DNA from: Deltaproteobacteria bacterium | GTDB taxonomy: Bacteria > Desulfobacterota > Desulfarculia > Adiutricales > Adiutricaceae | Assembly (NCBI GenBank): GCA_031254895.1 | Contig: JAIRTO010000136.1 | Span: 1-36,931, forward strand | Reading direction: 5' to 3' | DNA length: 36,931 bases | In this document: in pieces, positions 9,407-18,512 of the stretch | Position numbering within the stretch: the stretch's first letter is position 1 | Layout of the letters: each line of letters opens with the position of its first letter | Program-made: the position numbers and the translations under genes | The notes under the pieces: generated by a model | Seen by the model: the letters and a program-made list of their open reading frames with translations, nothing else | What the model was told of the DNA's origin: nothing | The model's database searches: none

Positions 9407-10339
9407 GTGGACGAACTCGCCAGAAAAGCGGCCGAACTGTCGGGGAGATTCAATCTAGGCGTCCGAACGGAAAAATTGTCTTCGTTGTCCGCCATGGGCA
9501 CAGGCGGCCGGGCCTTGGTCGTCGAGGCGGAAACCCTGGCCGAGTTGGCCGAGCTCTTGAAGATTCATCGGCTGAACGACTGGCCTTATCTGGTCGTCGG
9601 GGGAGCCAGCAACATTTTGTTTCCGGACGAGGACGTCTCGTTTTCCGTCCTAAGATTGACCGGGACTTTCGCCGCTCTTAAATCGTCCGGCTCGGAGATC
9701 TTGGCCGGGGCGGGGTGCTCGACGGCCAAAGTCCTGGCCTTGTCGGAAAAAGCCGGTCTCTCCGGTCTGGAGATGACCGCCGGGCTGCCCGGAACTCTGG
9801 GCGGGGCGGTTCGAGGCAACGCCGGCTCCGCCGCCACAGGGGCGGCCGAATTGGCGAGCTCTCTGGAGATGCTCGACGCCGACGGGCGAGCGCTCCGACT
9901 CGGGCCGGGGGATTTTCAGATCGGCTACCGCTCTCTCGCGTTGCCGACCGAATTGGCCGGCGGGATCATCACCTCTCTTCGCTTGTCGTTGATCCCGAGT
10001 TCGCCTCAAAAGGTGAAGGAGGACAGTTCGCGGGTTTTGGCCGCCAGACGAGCCAACCAGCCCCGCGAGCGGTCTTTGGGCTGCGTTTTCAAAAACCCTC
10101 CCGGAGATTCGGCCGGTCGCCTGATAGATCAGTGCGGACTCAAAGGGGTCAAGTCGGGAGGGGCCATGATTAGCCCCAAGCACGCCAATTTCATCGTCAA
10201 CGTCGGCGGGGCCAGTTCTCGGGACGTTTTGGCTCTGGCCGACCGGGCCGCCGACGAGGTCAAGGTCAGGTTCGGTCACGACCTGGAATTAGAGATAAAA
10301 ACGGCGAATAAAAGAGGTTTGTTTATAAAACGTCTCTAA
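9407..10339 (+). CDS. murB: UDP-N-acetylenolpyruvoylglucosamine reductase MurB
   Basis: VVGGASNILFPDE, GLEMTAGLPGTLGGAVRGNAG, GYRSLALP, LGCVFKNPPGDSAGRLIDQCGLKG, SPKHANFIVN. GTG start with GGAGG upstream. Confidence 0.94.
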   Translation: MDELARKAAELSGRFNLGVRTEKLSSLSAMGTGGRALVVEAETLAELAELLKIHRLNDWPYLVVGGASNILFPDEDVSFSVLRLTGTFAALKSSGSEILAGAGCSTAKVLALSEKAGLSGLEMTAGLPGTLGGAVRGNAGSAATGAAELASSLEMLDADGRALRLGPGDFQIGYRSLALPTELAGGIITSLRLSLIPSSPQKVKEDSSRVLAARRANQPRERSLGCVFKNPPGDSAGRLIDQCGLKGVKSGGAMISPKHANFIVNVGGASSRDVLALADRAADEVKVRFGHDLELEIKTANKRGLFIKRL

Positions 10340-10629
10340 TGAGCTGAAAATTTTATAAAGGAAATAAAAACGGCCAAAAAATATCCAACATCTTCTAAAT
10401 TTTCGTTATAAGCAATTAGTCTGGATTTTATTTTTAAACATGCTGATTTTCTTAGCTTATCTTTTATTTTGAGTCAAAAAGGAAAAAATTGACTGAAAAT
10501 TGTCTGTCCGATGGTCGCCCTGGCTCGGGGCCTTGTCCATGAGGATTGGTCAAAAAATGAGGCGTAAAAGAGCGAAAGTTTCGGGATCGCGCTCCCAGAC
10601 GGAGCTTTTCGGGGCGTTTTGGAGGTTTT

Positions 10630-11550
10630 ATGGCCAAAAAGATTGACAAGAACAAAAAAAAATCCGGTTTGTCCGGCGACGTCGGGCGCCAGGGTCAGGG
10701 GAGCAGAACCGCTGAACCTATGGCTAGACGTAGAGCCGAATTAAAGTCCAACGGATCTAAATTTTGGTCGTTTTCGATAGGAAAATGCTTTAAAAGAGCA
10801 ATAAAGCTTGTTTTGATCAGCGTTTGCGCTTTTTCAGCCTTGGTTATAGTCTCCTTCTTGGCGCTTGTTGGTCGTTCATATGTTCACAAGTCCAATTTTT
10901 TTATTGTACAGCCCCAATCAATTTTAGTAACTGGTCAAAAAAAACTTTCCAGAGCTGAAGTCTTAGAGGCTGCGGGACTGGATAAGCCTGTGAATAACTT
11001 GACATTAGATGTAGATTCAGCTATAAATAGCTTGAAGTCTATTCCTTGGGTCGATGATGCGAAGTTAAGACAGTCATATCCAGACGGACTAAAGCTTACT
11101 ATAACGGAATTTGAGCCTAAAGCTATTGTAAATCTTGAATATCTGTATTATATCGATGTTAAAGGCAAGCCATTCAAAATTCTTGAGCGTGGAGAGGTCT
11201 CAGATTTGCCTATAATTAGCGGATTTGCCTTTGATGATTTAGTCAGCGCTTCTCCCTTGGTTCAAGATAGACTGAATAAGGCGTTCGAGTTGATAGATTT
11301 GTTAGCTGTCAGAAATGACAAATTAAATATTTCTAATATTTCTGAGATTAATTGCGATCCTGATCGAGGCGTTGCGGTTTATCTTAGAGGCGGAATGGAG
11401 ATAAAAATTGGTCTGGACGGATTTGAAAGAAAGCTTTGGCGCCTTGGTCGGGTGCTTTCTCACCTCGAACAGAATGAGCAGGAGATGGACATCGACTATA
11501 TTAACCTTCTTTCGCCAGCCAAAGTGGTGGTTAAACCTCGTTCGGCCTGA
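10630..11550 (+). CDS. ftsQ: Cell division protein FtsQ (POTRA domain)
   Basis: N-terminal TM segment; POTRA-like ILVTGQKKLSRAEVLEAAGL, INSLKSIPWVDDAKLRQSYPDGLKLTITEFEPKAIV; GGAGG before ATG; position before ftsA. Confidence 0.85.
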   Translation: MAKKIDKNKKKSGLSGDVGRQGQGSRTAEPMARRRAELKSNGSKFWSFSIGKCFKRAIKLVLISVCAFSALVIVSFLALVGRSYVHKSNFFIVQPQSILVTGQKKLSRAEVLEAAGLDKPVNNLTLDVDSAINSLKSIPWVDDAKLRQSYPDGLKLTITEFEPKAIVNLEYLYYIDVKGKPFKILERGEVSDLPIISGFAFDDLVSASPLVQDRLNKAFELIDLLAVRNDKLNISNISEINCDPDRGVAVYLRGGMEIKIGLDGFERKLWRLGRVLSHLEQNEQEMDIDYINLLSPAKVVVKPRSA

Positions 11551-11622
11551 TTTTCGGGCTGTTTTCGTCTTTTGTAGTTTCGAAGCAGGAGCTTAATTAA
11601 GAAAGTCGGGGAGAAATCGGAT

Positions 11623-12855
11623 ATGCCTGCAGAGAAAAACGTCTATGCGGCCGTTGACGTGGGCACCACAAAAGTCTGTTGCGTAATCGGCGACATGGGC
11701 GACGACGATGTCGCGGTCAACATAAAAGGTTTGGGAGTCGCCCCGAATCGCGGGTTGAACTGCGGCCGAGTCACCGACATAGAATCCACGGTCAGGGCGA
11801 TAGAAAAAGCCGTGAGGACGGCTTCGGACGATTCCGGCGTCGATGTCGCTTCCGTCATGGTGGGCATCGCCGGGGATCACATCGTCGGCAAACAGTTGCC
11901 GGGCCATGCGTTGATCAAGTCGGAGCAAGTGGAAGACTCCGACGTCGAAGCCGCCATAGATAACGCCTTGATCTTGAATCTTGGTCCCAACGAAGAGATT
12001 TTGACCAAAGTCCCGCTGGAGTACGCCATCGACGAGCGCACCGGCATCATGAACCCTTTGGGTTTGAGAGGCACGAGACTGGAAGTTCTCCTCCACGTCT
12101 TTAAGGTCAGCTCCACCGCTTACCGAGATCTGATCAACTGCGTGATGCAGGCGGGTCTGGGCCTAAGCGAGGTGATTTTGGAGTCCATAGCCTCGGCCGA
12201 GGCCGTTCTGGAGCCGTCGGAAAAGCAGCAGGGAGTCGCTTTGCTGGATCTGGGCGGCGGCTCCGTCGATCTGGCCGTTTTCTATCGCGACGCCGTGCAT
12301 CACGTATTTGAGATTGCCGAAGGCGGTCAGGCCTTGTCCACGGATTTGGCCACGGCGTTGAACATTCCTTTGGATGTGGCGGCTTCTTTGAAAGAGCAGC
12401 ACGGTTGCTGCTGGGACGATTTGCTGTCCGACGACGTCCTCATAGAAGTTCCCACTCATGACGGCTCCTACGTCAACGTCGCTCCCGCCACAATTTGCGA
12501 CTGTCTGAAGATTCGGCTAAAGCAGATCTTGGACATGCTTTCGCTTAATTTGGCCAGCAGCGGTTATGACGAAATAGTGCAAACCATAGTTCTGACTGGA
12601 GGCACCGCCCAGCTGTCTGGCTTAAGGGAGATGTGCACGGCCCATTTCAATAGACCCGTGCGCGTCGGTTCGCCTCTTCATGTGACGGGACTCGTCAATT
12701 CCGTCGCCAGCCCAATATTTTCCACGGCTGTGGGACTTCTCTTGCACGGTCCCAGAGAGCCGCAGAATCATCAGCCTTTTTGGCGAAACATCAGCAGCAG
12801 CTCCAGTTATTGGGGGCGGCTGGTAAATCGGCTAAGAGGCGGCTCCCGCGGATAA
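11623..12855 (+). CDS. ftsA: Cell division protein FtsA, paralog 1
   Basis: AAVDVGTTKVCCVIGD, VMVGIAGDHI, MNPLGLRG, LLDLGGGSVDLAVF, VLTGGTAQLSGL, RVGSPLHVTGL, TAVGLLLHG; C-terminal basic/aromatic segment WGRLVNRLRGG. Confidence 0.93.
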   Translation: MPAEKNVYAAVDVGTTKVCCVIGDMGDDDVAVNIKGLGVAPNRGLNCGRVTDIESTVRAIEKAVRTASDDSGVDVASVMVGIAGDHIVGKQLPGHALIKSEQVEDSDVEAAIDNALILNLGPNEEILTKVPLEYAIDERTGIMNPLGLRGTRLEVLLHVFKVSSTAYRDLINCVMQAGLGLSEVILESIASAEAVLEPSEKQQGVALLDLGGGSVDLAVFYRDAVHHVFEIAEGGQALSTDLATALNIPLDVAASLKEQHGCCWDDLLSDDVLIEVPTHDGSYVNVAPATICDCLKIRLKQILDMLSLNLASSGYDEIVQTIVLTGGTAQLSGLREMCTAHFNRPVRVGSPLHVTGLVNSVASPIFSTAVGLLLHGPREPQNHQPFWRNISSSSSYWGRLVNRLRGGSRG

Positions 12856-13118
12856 AGCTCCGCGTCTCTCCGGGATCGACGCGGTTTTCGCCGCCATCTG
12901 CCCGGTCAATTTGTTCGATTGCTCGCTCGGGCGGTTGAGGCTGCAAGCCTCGATCGCGCCTTTTGGCTGACGTTTTTAAGCAAATAATTGAGAGCGTCCA
13001 TCTTTCCGATGTCGCGTTCGAAATTCTCGCCGTCTTTTTTTGGTCGCCCTGACGCGGCGACTTCTAATCATGACAGGATGTTCGGTCGCCGTTTTCCCTG
13101 GTTTTTGGAGGATCATGA

Positions 13119-14378
13119 ATGGCTGCACATAATGACGCTCATAATGACGTCGCCAAAGAAGCCTACGTCGCCTTAGACGTGGGAACCACAAAAGTCTGTT
13201 GTCTCGTCGGAGAAATAGGCGCAGGCGACGAGACCGTCGAGATTATGGGAATGGGGATAGCGCCGAATTGCGGCTTGACGGACGGCCGCGTCTCCAACGT
13301 CAAAGAGACGGTCGAGGCCATTTCGACGGCGGCCGAGGCGGCCGCCGAGCAGTCCGGCTTCGATTTGGCTTCGGTTTTGGTCGGCATAGCCGGCGAACAT
13401 ATAAAAGGCCTGGAAATTTCCGGCAACGCGTCCGTCAGAACTGGGAAAGTCGAAGAGGACGACGTCAATCGGGTCATACAAAACGCCGTCACCTCGAACA
13501 TAGGGGCGGAAACGAGAATCCTGGCCAAGGTGCCTTTGGGGTATAGACTGGACGGCCGGCCCGAACTCATGAACCCTTTGGGGTTGACGGCCACCACGAT
13601 GATCGTTCGCCTGCAGGTGTTCACCGTCGACGAGATCGCCTATCAAGATTTGCTCTATTGCGTGCAAGAGGCGGGTTTGAAAACCAGCAAGGTCATCCTG
13701 GAGTCGGTCGCTTCCGCAGACGCGGTCCTGCATCCGTCGGAAAAGGAAGAAGGCGTGATCTTGTGCGACCTGGGGGGCGGCACCACCGACCTTTCTCTTT
13801 TCTATAGAGGAGCCGTCCATCACGTCTATGAAATCGCCCAGGCCGGACGGGCTTTGACCAACGATTTGGCGGAACATTTTCGCATTCCCGCCGACATTGC
13901 CGCTCAGTTGAAAGAGGAGCACGGCTTCTGCCATTACCATGACCAGGATGACGTCGAAATGGCTTACATCGAAGTGGCCAACCACGCGCAAACGTACTCG
14001 GTGAAAGTTGATCCTCTCGAAATGTGCCACTGTCTCCAAAATCGGCTCAACGAAATATTCAGCTTGCTTTGCGAGGATTTGAAAAAAACCAGCTACGCCA
14101 ATGTCGCCAAAAGCGTCGTTTTGACGGGCGGAACGGCCAAGCTCAGAGGCTTGCCGGAATTGTGCCGAGAACATTTCAATCTTCAAGTTCGCGTCGGCTA
14201 TCCTCTTCACGTGACGGGGCAGGAAGATTTGGTCAAAAGTCCCATCTATTCCACGGCCGTGGGGCTGCTTCTTCACGGACCCAAGAGCCTGCCCCTAGAC
14301 GACCCTCCCGCAAAAGGCGCCTCTAAAAGCGGATCCAGCTTTTGGAGCAGGATAAAACGCTTTTTCTTCGGAGACTGA
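13119..14378 (+). CDS. ftsA: Cell division protein FtsA, paralog 2
   Basis: VALDVGTTKVCCLVGE, VLVGIAGEHI, MNPLGLTATT, LCDLGGGTTDLSLF, VLTGGTAKLRGL, RVGYPLHVTGQ; C-terminal amphipathic FWSRIKRFFFGD typical of the FtsA membrane-targeting helix. Confidence 0.95.
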   Translation: MAAHNDAHNDVAKEAYVALDVGTTKVCCLVGEIGAGDETVEIMGMGIAPNCGLTDGRVSNVKETVEAISTAAEAAAEQSGFDLASVLVGIAGEHIKGLEISGNASVRTGKVEEDDVNRVIQNAVTSNIGAETRILAKVPLGYRLDGRPELMNPLGLTATTMIVRLQVFTVDEIAYQDLLYCVQEAGLKTSKVILESVASADAVLHPSEKEEGVILCDLGGGTTDLSLFYRGAVHHVYEIAQAGRALTNDLAEHFRIPADIAAQLKEEHGFCHYHDQDDVEMAYIEVANHAQTYSVKVDPLEMCHCLQNRLNEIFSLLCEDLKKTSYANVAKSVVLTGGTAKLRGLPELCREHFNLQVRVGYPLHVTGQEDLVKSPIYSTAVGLLLHGPKSLPLDDPPAKGASKSGSSFWSRIKRFFFGD

Positions 14379-14588
14379 TTCCAGGGCTGACGCCCTTCGT
14401 CTGAGGCGGCTCTGGAGCGTCCTTAGAATCCCTCGAAAAATGGGAGCCTTTTTGGTCAAGAAAAATACGACGACCGCGATCGCGACGCGGTCGGAACATC
14501 GGCTTATCCCTAGCGTCGGAGAAAGCCTGATGGAACATACATGCAATCGACGAGTTATTCACTTGGCGAGCATCTTAGGGAGACAGAC

Positions 14589-16268
14589 ATGACTAACGAG
14601 GTGATGGATCCTATCATCCCCAACGACTTGGCCGGACGGTGTTCGATTATGGTCTTCGGCCTGGGCGGTTGCGGAAACAACGCCGTGACTCGAATGGTCC
14701 AGCGAGGCATGACCGAGCCTGTCTTTGTTTCGGCCAATACGGACGTGAAGGAGCTTTTGCGTTCCGAAGCGAACGTCAGAATTCAGCTTGGCCCGCAATT
14801 GACCCGAGGGCTGGGCACCGGGTGCAACCCCGCTCTGGGCCGCAAGGCCGCCGAGGAGAGCATGGACAAGCTCCTCGAGGTCGCCGAAGGAGCTGACATA
14901 ATCTTCTCGGTGGCCGGTCTCGGCGGAGGGACGGGTTCGGGCTCGGCCCCGGCGTTCGTGGAAGCCTTGGGGAAATTGAAGACCCCGCCTTTGGTCATAT
15001 CGGTGGCTCTCATGCCTTTCGAATACGAGATGGATCGGGTGAAGAACGCTGAAGCGTCTCTAAAGGAGCTGCTCCGGCTCAGCCATTCCGTCGTCGCCGT
15101 CTCCAACCAAAAATTCATAGAGCTGTACCCCGACGCCAGCCGAAAAGAATGCTGGGCGATGGCCGACGACATCATGTGCAACTCGGTCAGCTGCATAACG
15201 AATCTGATTTTGAATCCCGGGGACATTCACCTCGACATCGCCGACATTCGGAGGACTTTTTCCGCCAAAGGCTGGGTCATCATGGGCATGGGCGAAGCCA
15301 GCGGAGAGAACAGATCCATGCGGGCTCTGGACAAGGCCATCAAGTGTCCGCTTATGGTCAATCAATCCGTCAAGGGAGCGAAAGTCATTCTCACCCACGT
15401 CGAAGGCGACGAAACCCTCAAATTGAAAGAGGTCACCGAAGTCAACAACAAACTCGCCGATCAGGGTTCCAAGAACATCGAGGTCTTTTCCGCTTACCGC
15501 GCCAACCCGAGTTTGAACGGCTCCGGCTTGGCCAGGGTCACGGTGATAATCACAGGTTTGCCCTACGCCTTCGGCGGAGAGACTTGCGCCGACGATTTCG
15601 GCGGCCTCTCCGGAAGCGACGGCAGGCCGTCCGGACAGGGCGCAGCGGCCTCGAGGGCCATGGAGTCGACGGTTTCCGCCGAACCGAGCGGTCAGACTGA
15701 GGCTCCTCTCGGTCAAGGGGACAATTTCGCCCGCCCCGAGCCGGAATTTTCTCTTTGGTCCGACCAGCCGACGTCTTCCGAGCGTCAAGGAGAGCTCGAT
15801 CCGGTCAGCCGCGGAGTCGTCGTTCAGTTGGACGGCGAAGAGCCGATAACTTTGTACGATTCGGTCGACTACGAGAATCCGCCGCAAGCGGCGGCTCAAG
15901 ACCAGGGCTACATGTACGGGGCGAATTACGAGAATCCGCCGCAAGCGGCCGCTCAAGGCCAGGGCTATATGTACGGGGCGAATTACGAGAATTCGCCGCA
16001 AGCGGCCGCTCAAGGCCAGGGCTACAGGCCCGGGGCGAATTACGAGAATCAGCCGCAAGCGGCCGCTCAGGGTCAGGGCTACCTGTACGGGGCGAATTAC
16101 GACAATCCGCCTCAAGCGGCCGCTCAGGGTCAGGGCTGCCTTTACGGCGACGGGTCGAATTTGGATGAGCCTCCTTTGGTCGTCAGACCTGGAGACGACC
16201 ACGTCCAGAAGCCCAAAAAGGTCATTCGCTTGGAAGTGGCCCCCAGAGACGTCAAATACAAACGGTGA
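14589..16268 (+). CDS. ftsZ: Cell division GTPase FtsZ, paralog 1 (FtsZ1), with tandem-repeat C-terminal linker
   Basis: VFGLGGCGNNAVTRM, ANTDVKEL, IQLGPQLTRGLGTGCNPALGRKAAEES, GLGGGTGSGSAP, MPFEYEMDR, DIHLDIADIR. Start at 14589 preferred (AGGGAG upstream) over 14541. Confidence 0.93.
   Translation: MTNEVMDPIIPNDLAGRCSIMVFGLGGCGNNAVTRMVQRGMTEPVFVSANTDVKELLRSEANVRIQLGPQLTRGLGTGCNPALGRKAAEESMDKLLEVAEGADIIFSVAGLGGGTGSGSAPAFVEALGKLKTPPLVISVALMPFEYEMDRVKNAEASLKELLRLSHSVVAVSNQKFIELYPDASRKECWAMADDIMCNSVSCITNLILNPGDIHLDIADIRRTFSAKGWVIMGMGEASGENRSMRALDKAIKCPLMVNQSVKGAKVILTHVEGDETLKLKEVTEVNNKLADQGSKNIEVFSAYRANPSLNGSGLARVTVIITGLPYAFGGETCADDFGGLSGSDGRPSGQGAAASRAMESTVSAEPSGQTEAPLGQGDNFARPEPEFSLWSDQPTSSERQGELDPVSRGVVVQLDGEEPITLYDSVDYENPPQAAAQDQGYMYGANYENPPQAAAQGQGYMYGANYENSPQAAAQGQGYRPGANYENQPQAAAQGQGYLYGANYDNPPQAAAQGQGCLYGDGSNLDEPPLVVRPGDDHVQKPKKVIRLEVAPRDVKYKR
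15870..16154 (+). repeat. 57-bp (19-aa) in-frame tandem repeat, 5 copies, in ftsZ1
   Basis: Units at 15870, 15927, 15984, 16041, 16098: YENPPQAAAQDQGYMYGAN / YENPPQAAAQGQGYMYGAN / YENSPQAAAQGQGYRPGAN / YENQPQAAAQGQGYLYGAN / YDNPPQAAAQGQGCLYGDG. Confidence 0.97.
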
Positions 16269-16306
16269 CCTTTGGGGCGAACGGCGGCGGGGGCGAGGCG
16301 GATGGC

Positions 16307-16333
16307 CATATCGCCCGAAAAAGGCGATATGGG
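16307..16333 (+). terminator. Hairpin between ftsZ1 and ftsZ2 (possible weak terminator/attenuator)
   Basis: Perfect 10-bp inverted repeat ccatatcgcc-cgaaaaa-ggcgatatgg, followed by gcgacttttag (weak T run). Confidence 0.45.
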
Positions 16334-16465
16334 CGACTTTTAGTTAATTTATACTATCCGCAGGTTCGAGTCGGATAATCCAAATAGGCCTGAGAAGGGT
16401 CATCGCCTCCGGTTTTCGCCGAACCCGAGAGATTGCCTGCTTTTGGCTGTTAATTTCAGGAGAGC

Positions 16466-18304
16466 ATGATGACTGACAACTTCATAACGCAAGTTCCGGA
16501 GAATGAGCAGCAAAAGATCGTGGTGTTCGGGATCGGCGGCTGCGCTTACAAGGCCATAAATTATATGGTCAAAGGAGGATTGAAAGGGCCGAAAATGGTG
16601 GCGGCCAACACGGACGTGGTCGATCTCAACCGCTGTCTGGCCGAGGTCAAGATTCAGATCGGACCGGAGTGCACCAAAGGAAACGGCAGCGGCGCCGATC
16701 CGAATGTGGGCAGACAGGCGGCCGAAGAAAGCATGAGCCAGATCCTGCCCAAATTGGAAGACGCCGATCTCGTGTTCGTCACTTGCGGCTTAGGCGGAGG
16801 AACAGGGACCGGGGGAGCCCCGGCGGTCGTGCAGGCCTTGAACAAAGTGAAGCAGCCTCCGTTGATCGTCTCCGTGGTGGTTCTGCCTTTCGAATATGAA
16901 AGAGACCGCGTCATGAAGGCCAAGCCGGCTCTGGAAAGCCTTCTGGCCGACAGTCACTGCTTGATCGGCATCTCCAACGAGAAGCTCGTCGAGCATTACG
17001 CGGATCTGCCCATCAACCAATGCAAGGATCTGGCCGATAGCGTCCTGTTTAGGGCCGTCAGCTGCATTTCGGAGCTGGTCGAAAACTGCGGCGAGATAAA
17101 CCTCGATTTTGCCGACATCCGCGCGGCCCTGTCCGCCAAGGGGCGGGCCATCATGGGGCTGGGCGAGGCCAGCGGCGAAAACCGGGGCGTCAGGGCGGTG
17201 GAAATGGCCATAACCTGTCCTCTGATGGAGAATCAGTCGATCGAAGGGGCCAAATATCTCCTGGTCAACGTGACCGCCGACGACAACATCAAGATGCGGG
17301 AGATGGACGAAATTCACCGCTATCTGACCTCCAAAGCGTCGCCTGACGTCAAGGTCTACTCCGGCTTGCAGGAGGACAATTCGCTGACCGAGTCCGGCTT
17401 GCTGAAGGTGACGGTCATCGCCACGGGACTGCCCTATTCGAACGATTCGAAGCCTGTTCGGAGATTCGACGAAGACGACGAGCCCATCACTTTGGATCTG
17501 GAAACCGAGCCCCAGATAAATCTCATCTCCTCTCCTCAAGTCGACGCCCGTCAACCGTCTTACCGATTGGAGCGGCCGGAGCTTCCGGAGTCTCCCGACT
17601 CCCTGTCGGACCGGCCAGTTCAGACGGCGTCCTGGCCGCAGCAGCCGGGAGTGGTTTACGTCCAGCCTGTCCGGCCCGAGCCGATGCCGCCGATGACGCG
17701 TCAGGAGCAGATTCGACCAGGCCAGCTTCTTCAGACTCCGCCGGTTCAATCGAACGGCTTTTCCGGCCAATCGGCTCGAGGGGAGAATCCTCCCGCTCGG
17801 ACGGCGCCGGATCAGTCCGTTGAGGGGCAGAGGTCTTTTCAGCAGCCCGGGATGATCCAGCCTCAAGCTTTCCATAACCAGCCTTGGCCGTCGAATCAGA
17901 GACAGGAGACCGTCGGCGTTTCCGCCCGAGTCCAGCCGTCTCAAGTCCCGAACGAACCGGCAGGGCCGCGTCAGCTGCCGTCGGGCCAGCCGCTTCGGCA
18001 GGCCACCTGGAACGAAAATCAGGATCCGGCCGCTTTCCGTCCCCAGGTTCAGAAAACGCCGGTTCGCCAGCCTCCCGCCAAGCAGTCGCGGGTGCTGCTC
18101 GGCGCGTCGAGAAAATTGACCGGCATCGCCAACAAATACGCGCCTAACGGCGACGGCGATCCGAAAACCATCGATCCTCGAAACGTCAACCCTTCCGGGC
18201 CGCAGAAGGCGGCTCCTAGCCGACCCGTTTTGGGGAGCAAGAAAGGGGCGCCCGATGTCGGGTCGTCTCATTTGCCCGCCTACATGTTCGACAACGCCAA
18301 TTAA
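16466..18304 (+). CDS. ftsZ: Cell division protein FtsZ, paralog 2 (FtsZ2), with long P/Q-rich linker
   Basis: VFGIGGCAYKAINYM, ANTDVVDL, IQIGPECTKGNGSGADPNVGRQAAEES, GLGGGTGTGGAP, LPFEYERDR, EINLDFADIRAAL; C-terminal HLPAYMFDNAN resembles the conserved FtsZ tail; AGGAGAGC before ATG. Confidence 0.94.
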   Translation: MMTDNFITQVPENEQQKIVVFGIGGCAYKAINYMVKGGLKGPKMVAANTDVVDLNRCLAEVKIQIGPECTKGNGSGADPNVGRQAAEESMSQILPKLEDADLVFVTCGLGGGTGTGGAPAVVQALNKVKQPPLIVSVVVLPFEYERDRVMKAKPALESLLADSHCLIGISNEKLVEHYADLPINQCKDLADSVLFRAVSCISELVENCGEINLDFADIRAALSAKGRAIMGLGEASGENRGVRAVEMAITCPLMENQSIEGAKYLLVNVTADDNIKMREMDEIHRYLTSKASPDVKVYSGLQEDNSLTESGLLKVTVIATGLPYSNDSKPVRRFDEDDEPITLDLETEPQINLISSPQVDARQPSYRLERPELPESPDSLSDRPVQTASWPQQPGVVYVQPVRPEPMPPMTRQEQIRPGQLLQTPPVQSNGFSGQSARGENPPARTAPDQSVEGQRSFQQPGMIQPQAFHNQPWPSNQRQETVGVSARVQPSQVPNEPAGPRQLPSGQPLRQATWNENQDPAAFRPQVQKTPVRQPPAKQSRVLLGASRKLTGIANKYAPNGDGDPKTIDPRNVNPSGPQKAAPSRPVLGSKKGAPDVGSSHLPAYMFDNAN

Positions 18305-18399
18305 GAGGACAGGCCATCGCCGCATCAGGAGAAAATCGTCGCTTGAAGCGAAAAGGGCCTTCGAAACGCGAAGGCGCCGACAGATCCGACAGCGTCGAG

Positions 18400-18471
18400 A
18401 GATCTGAAAGATCTGAAAGGCCCGAAAGATCTGAAAGGGCCGCAAGACCTGAAAGACCCGTAAGACCCGAG
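18400..18471. repeat. 9-bp tandem repeat (about 8 copies, agatctgaa-like)
   Basis: agatctgaa agatctgaa aggcccgaa agatctgaa agggccgca agacctgaa agacccgta agacccgag. Confidence 0.85.
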
Positions 18472-18512
18472 AATCAGGCGAGTCCGGCGCGCCTTCGAGC
18501 GGGTCTTCGAAA

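Noticed and set aside
15060-16202. 380-aa minus-strand ORF opposite ftsZ1
   Set aside because: Shadow ORF; its repeats simply mirror the ftsZ1 57-bp repeats.
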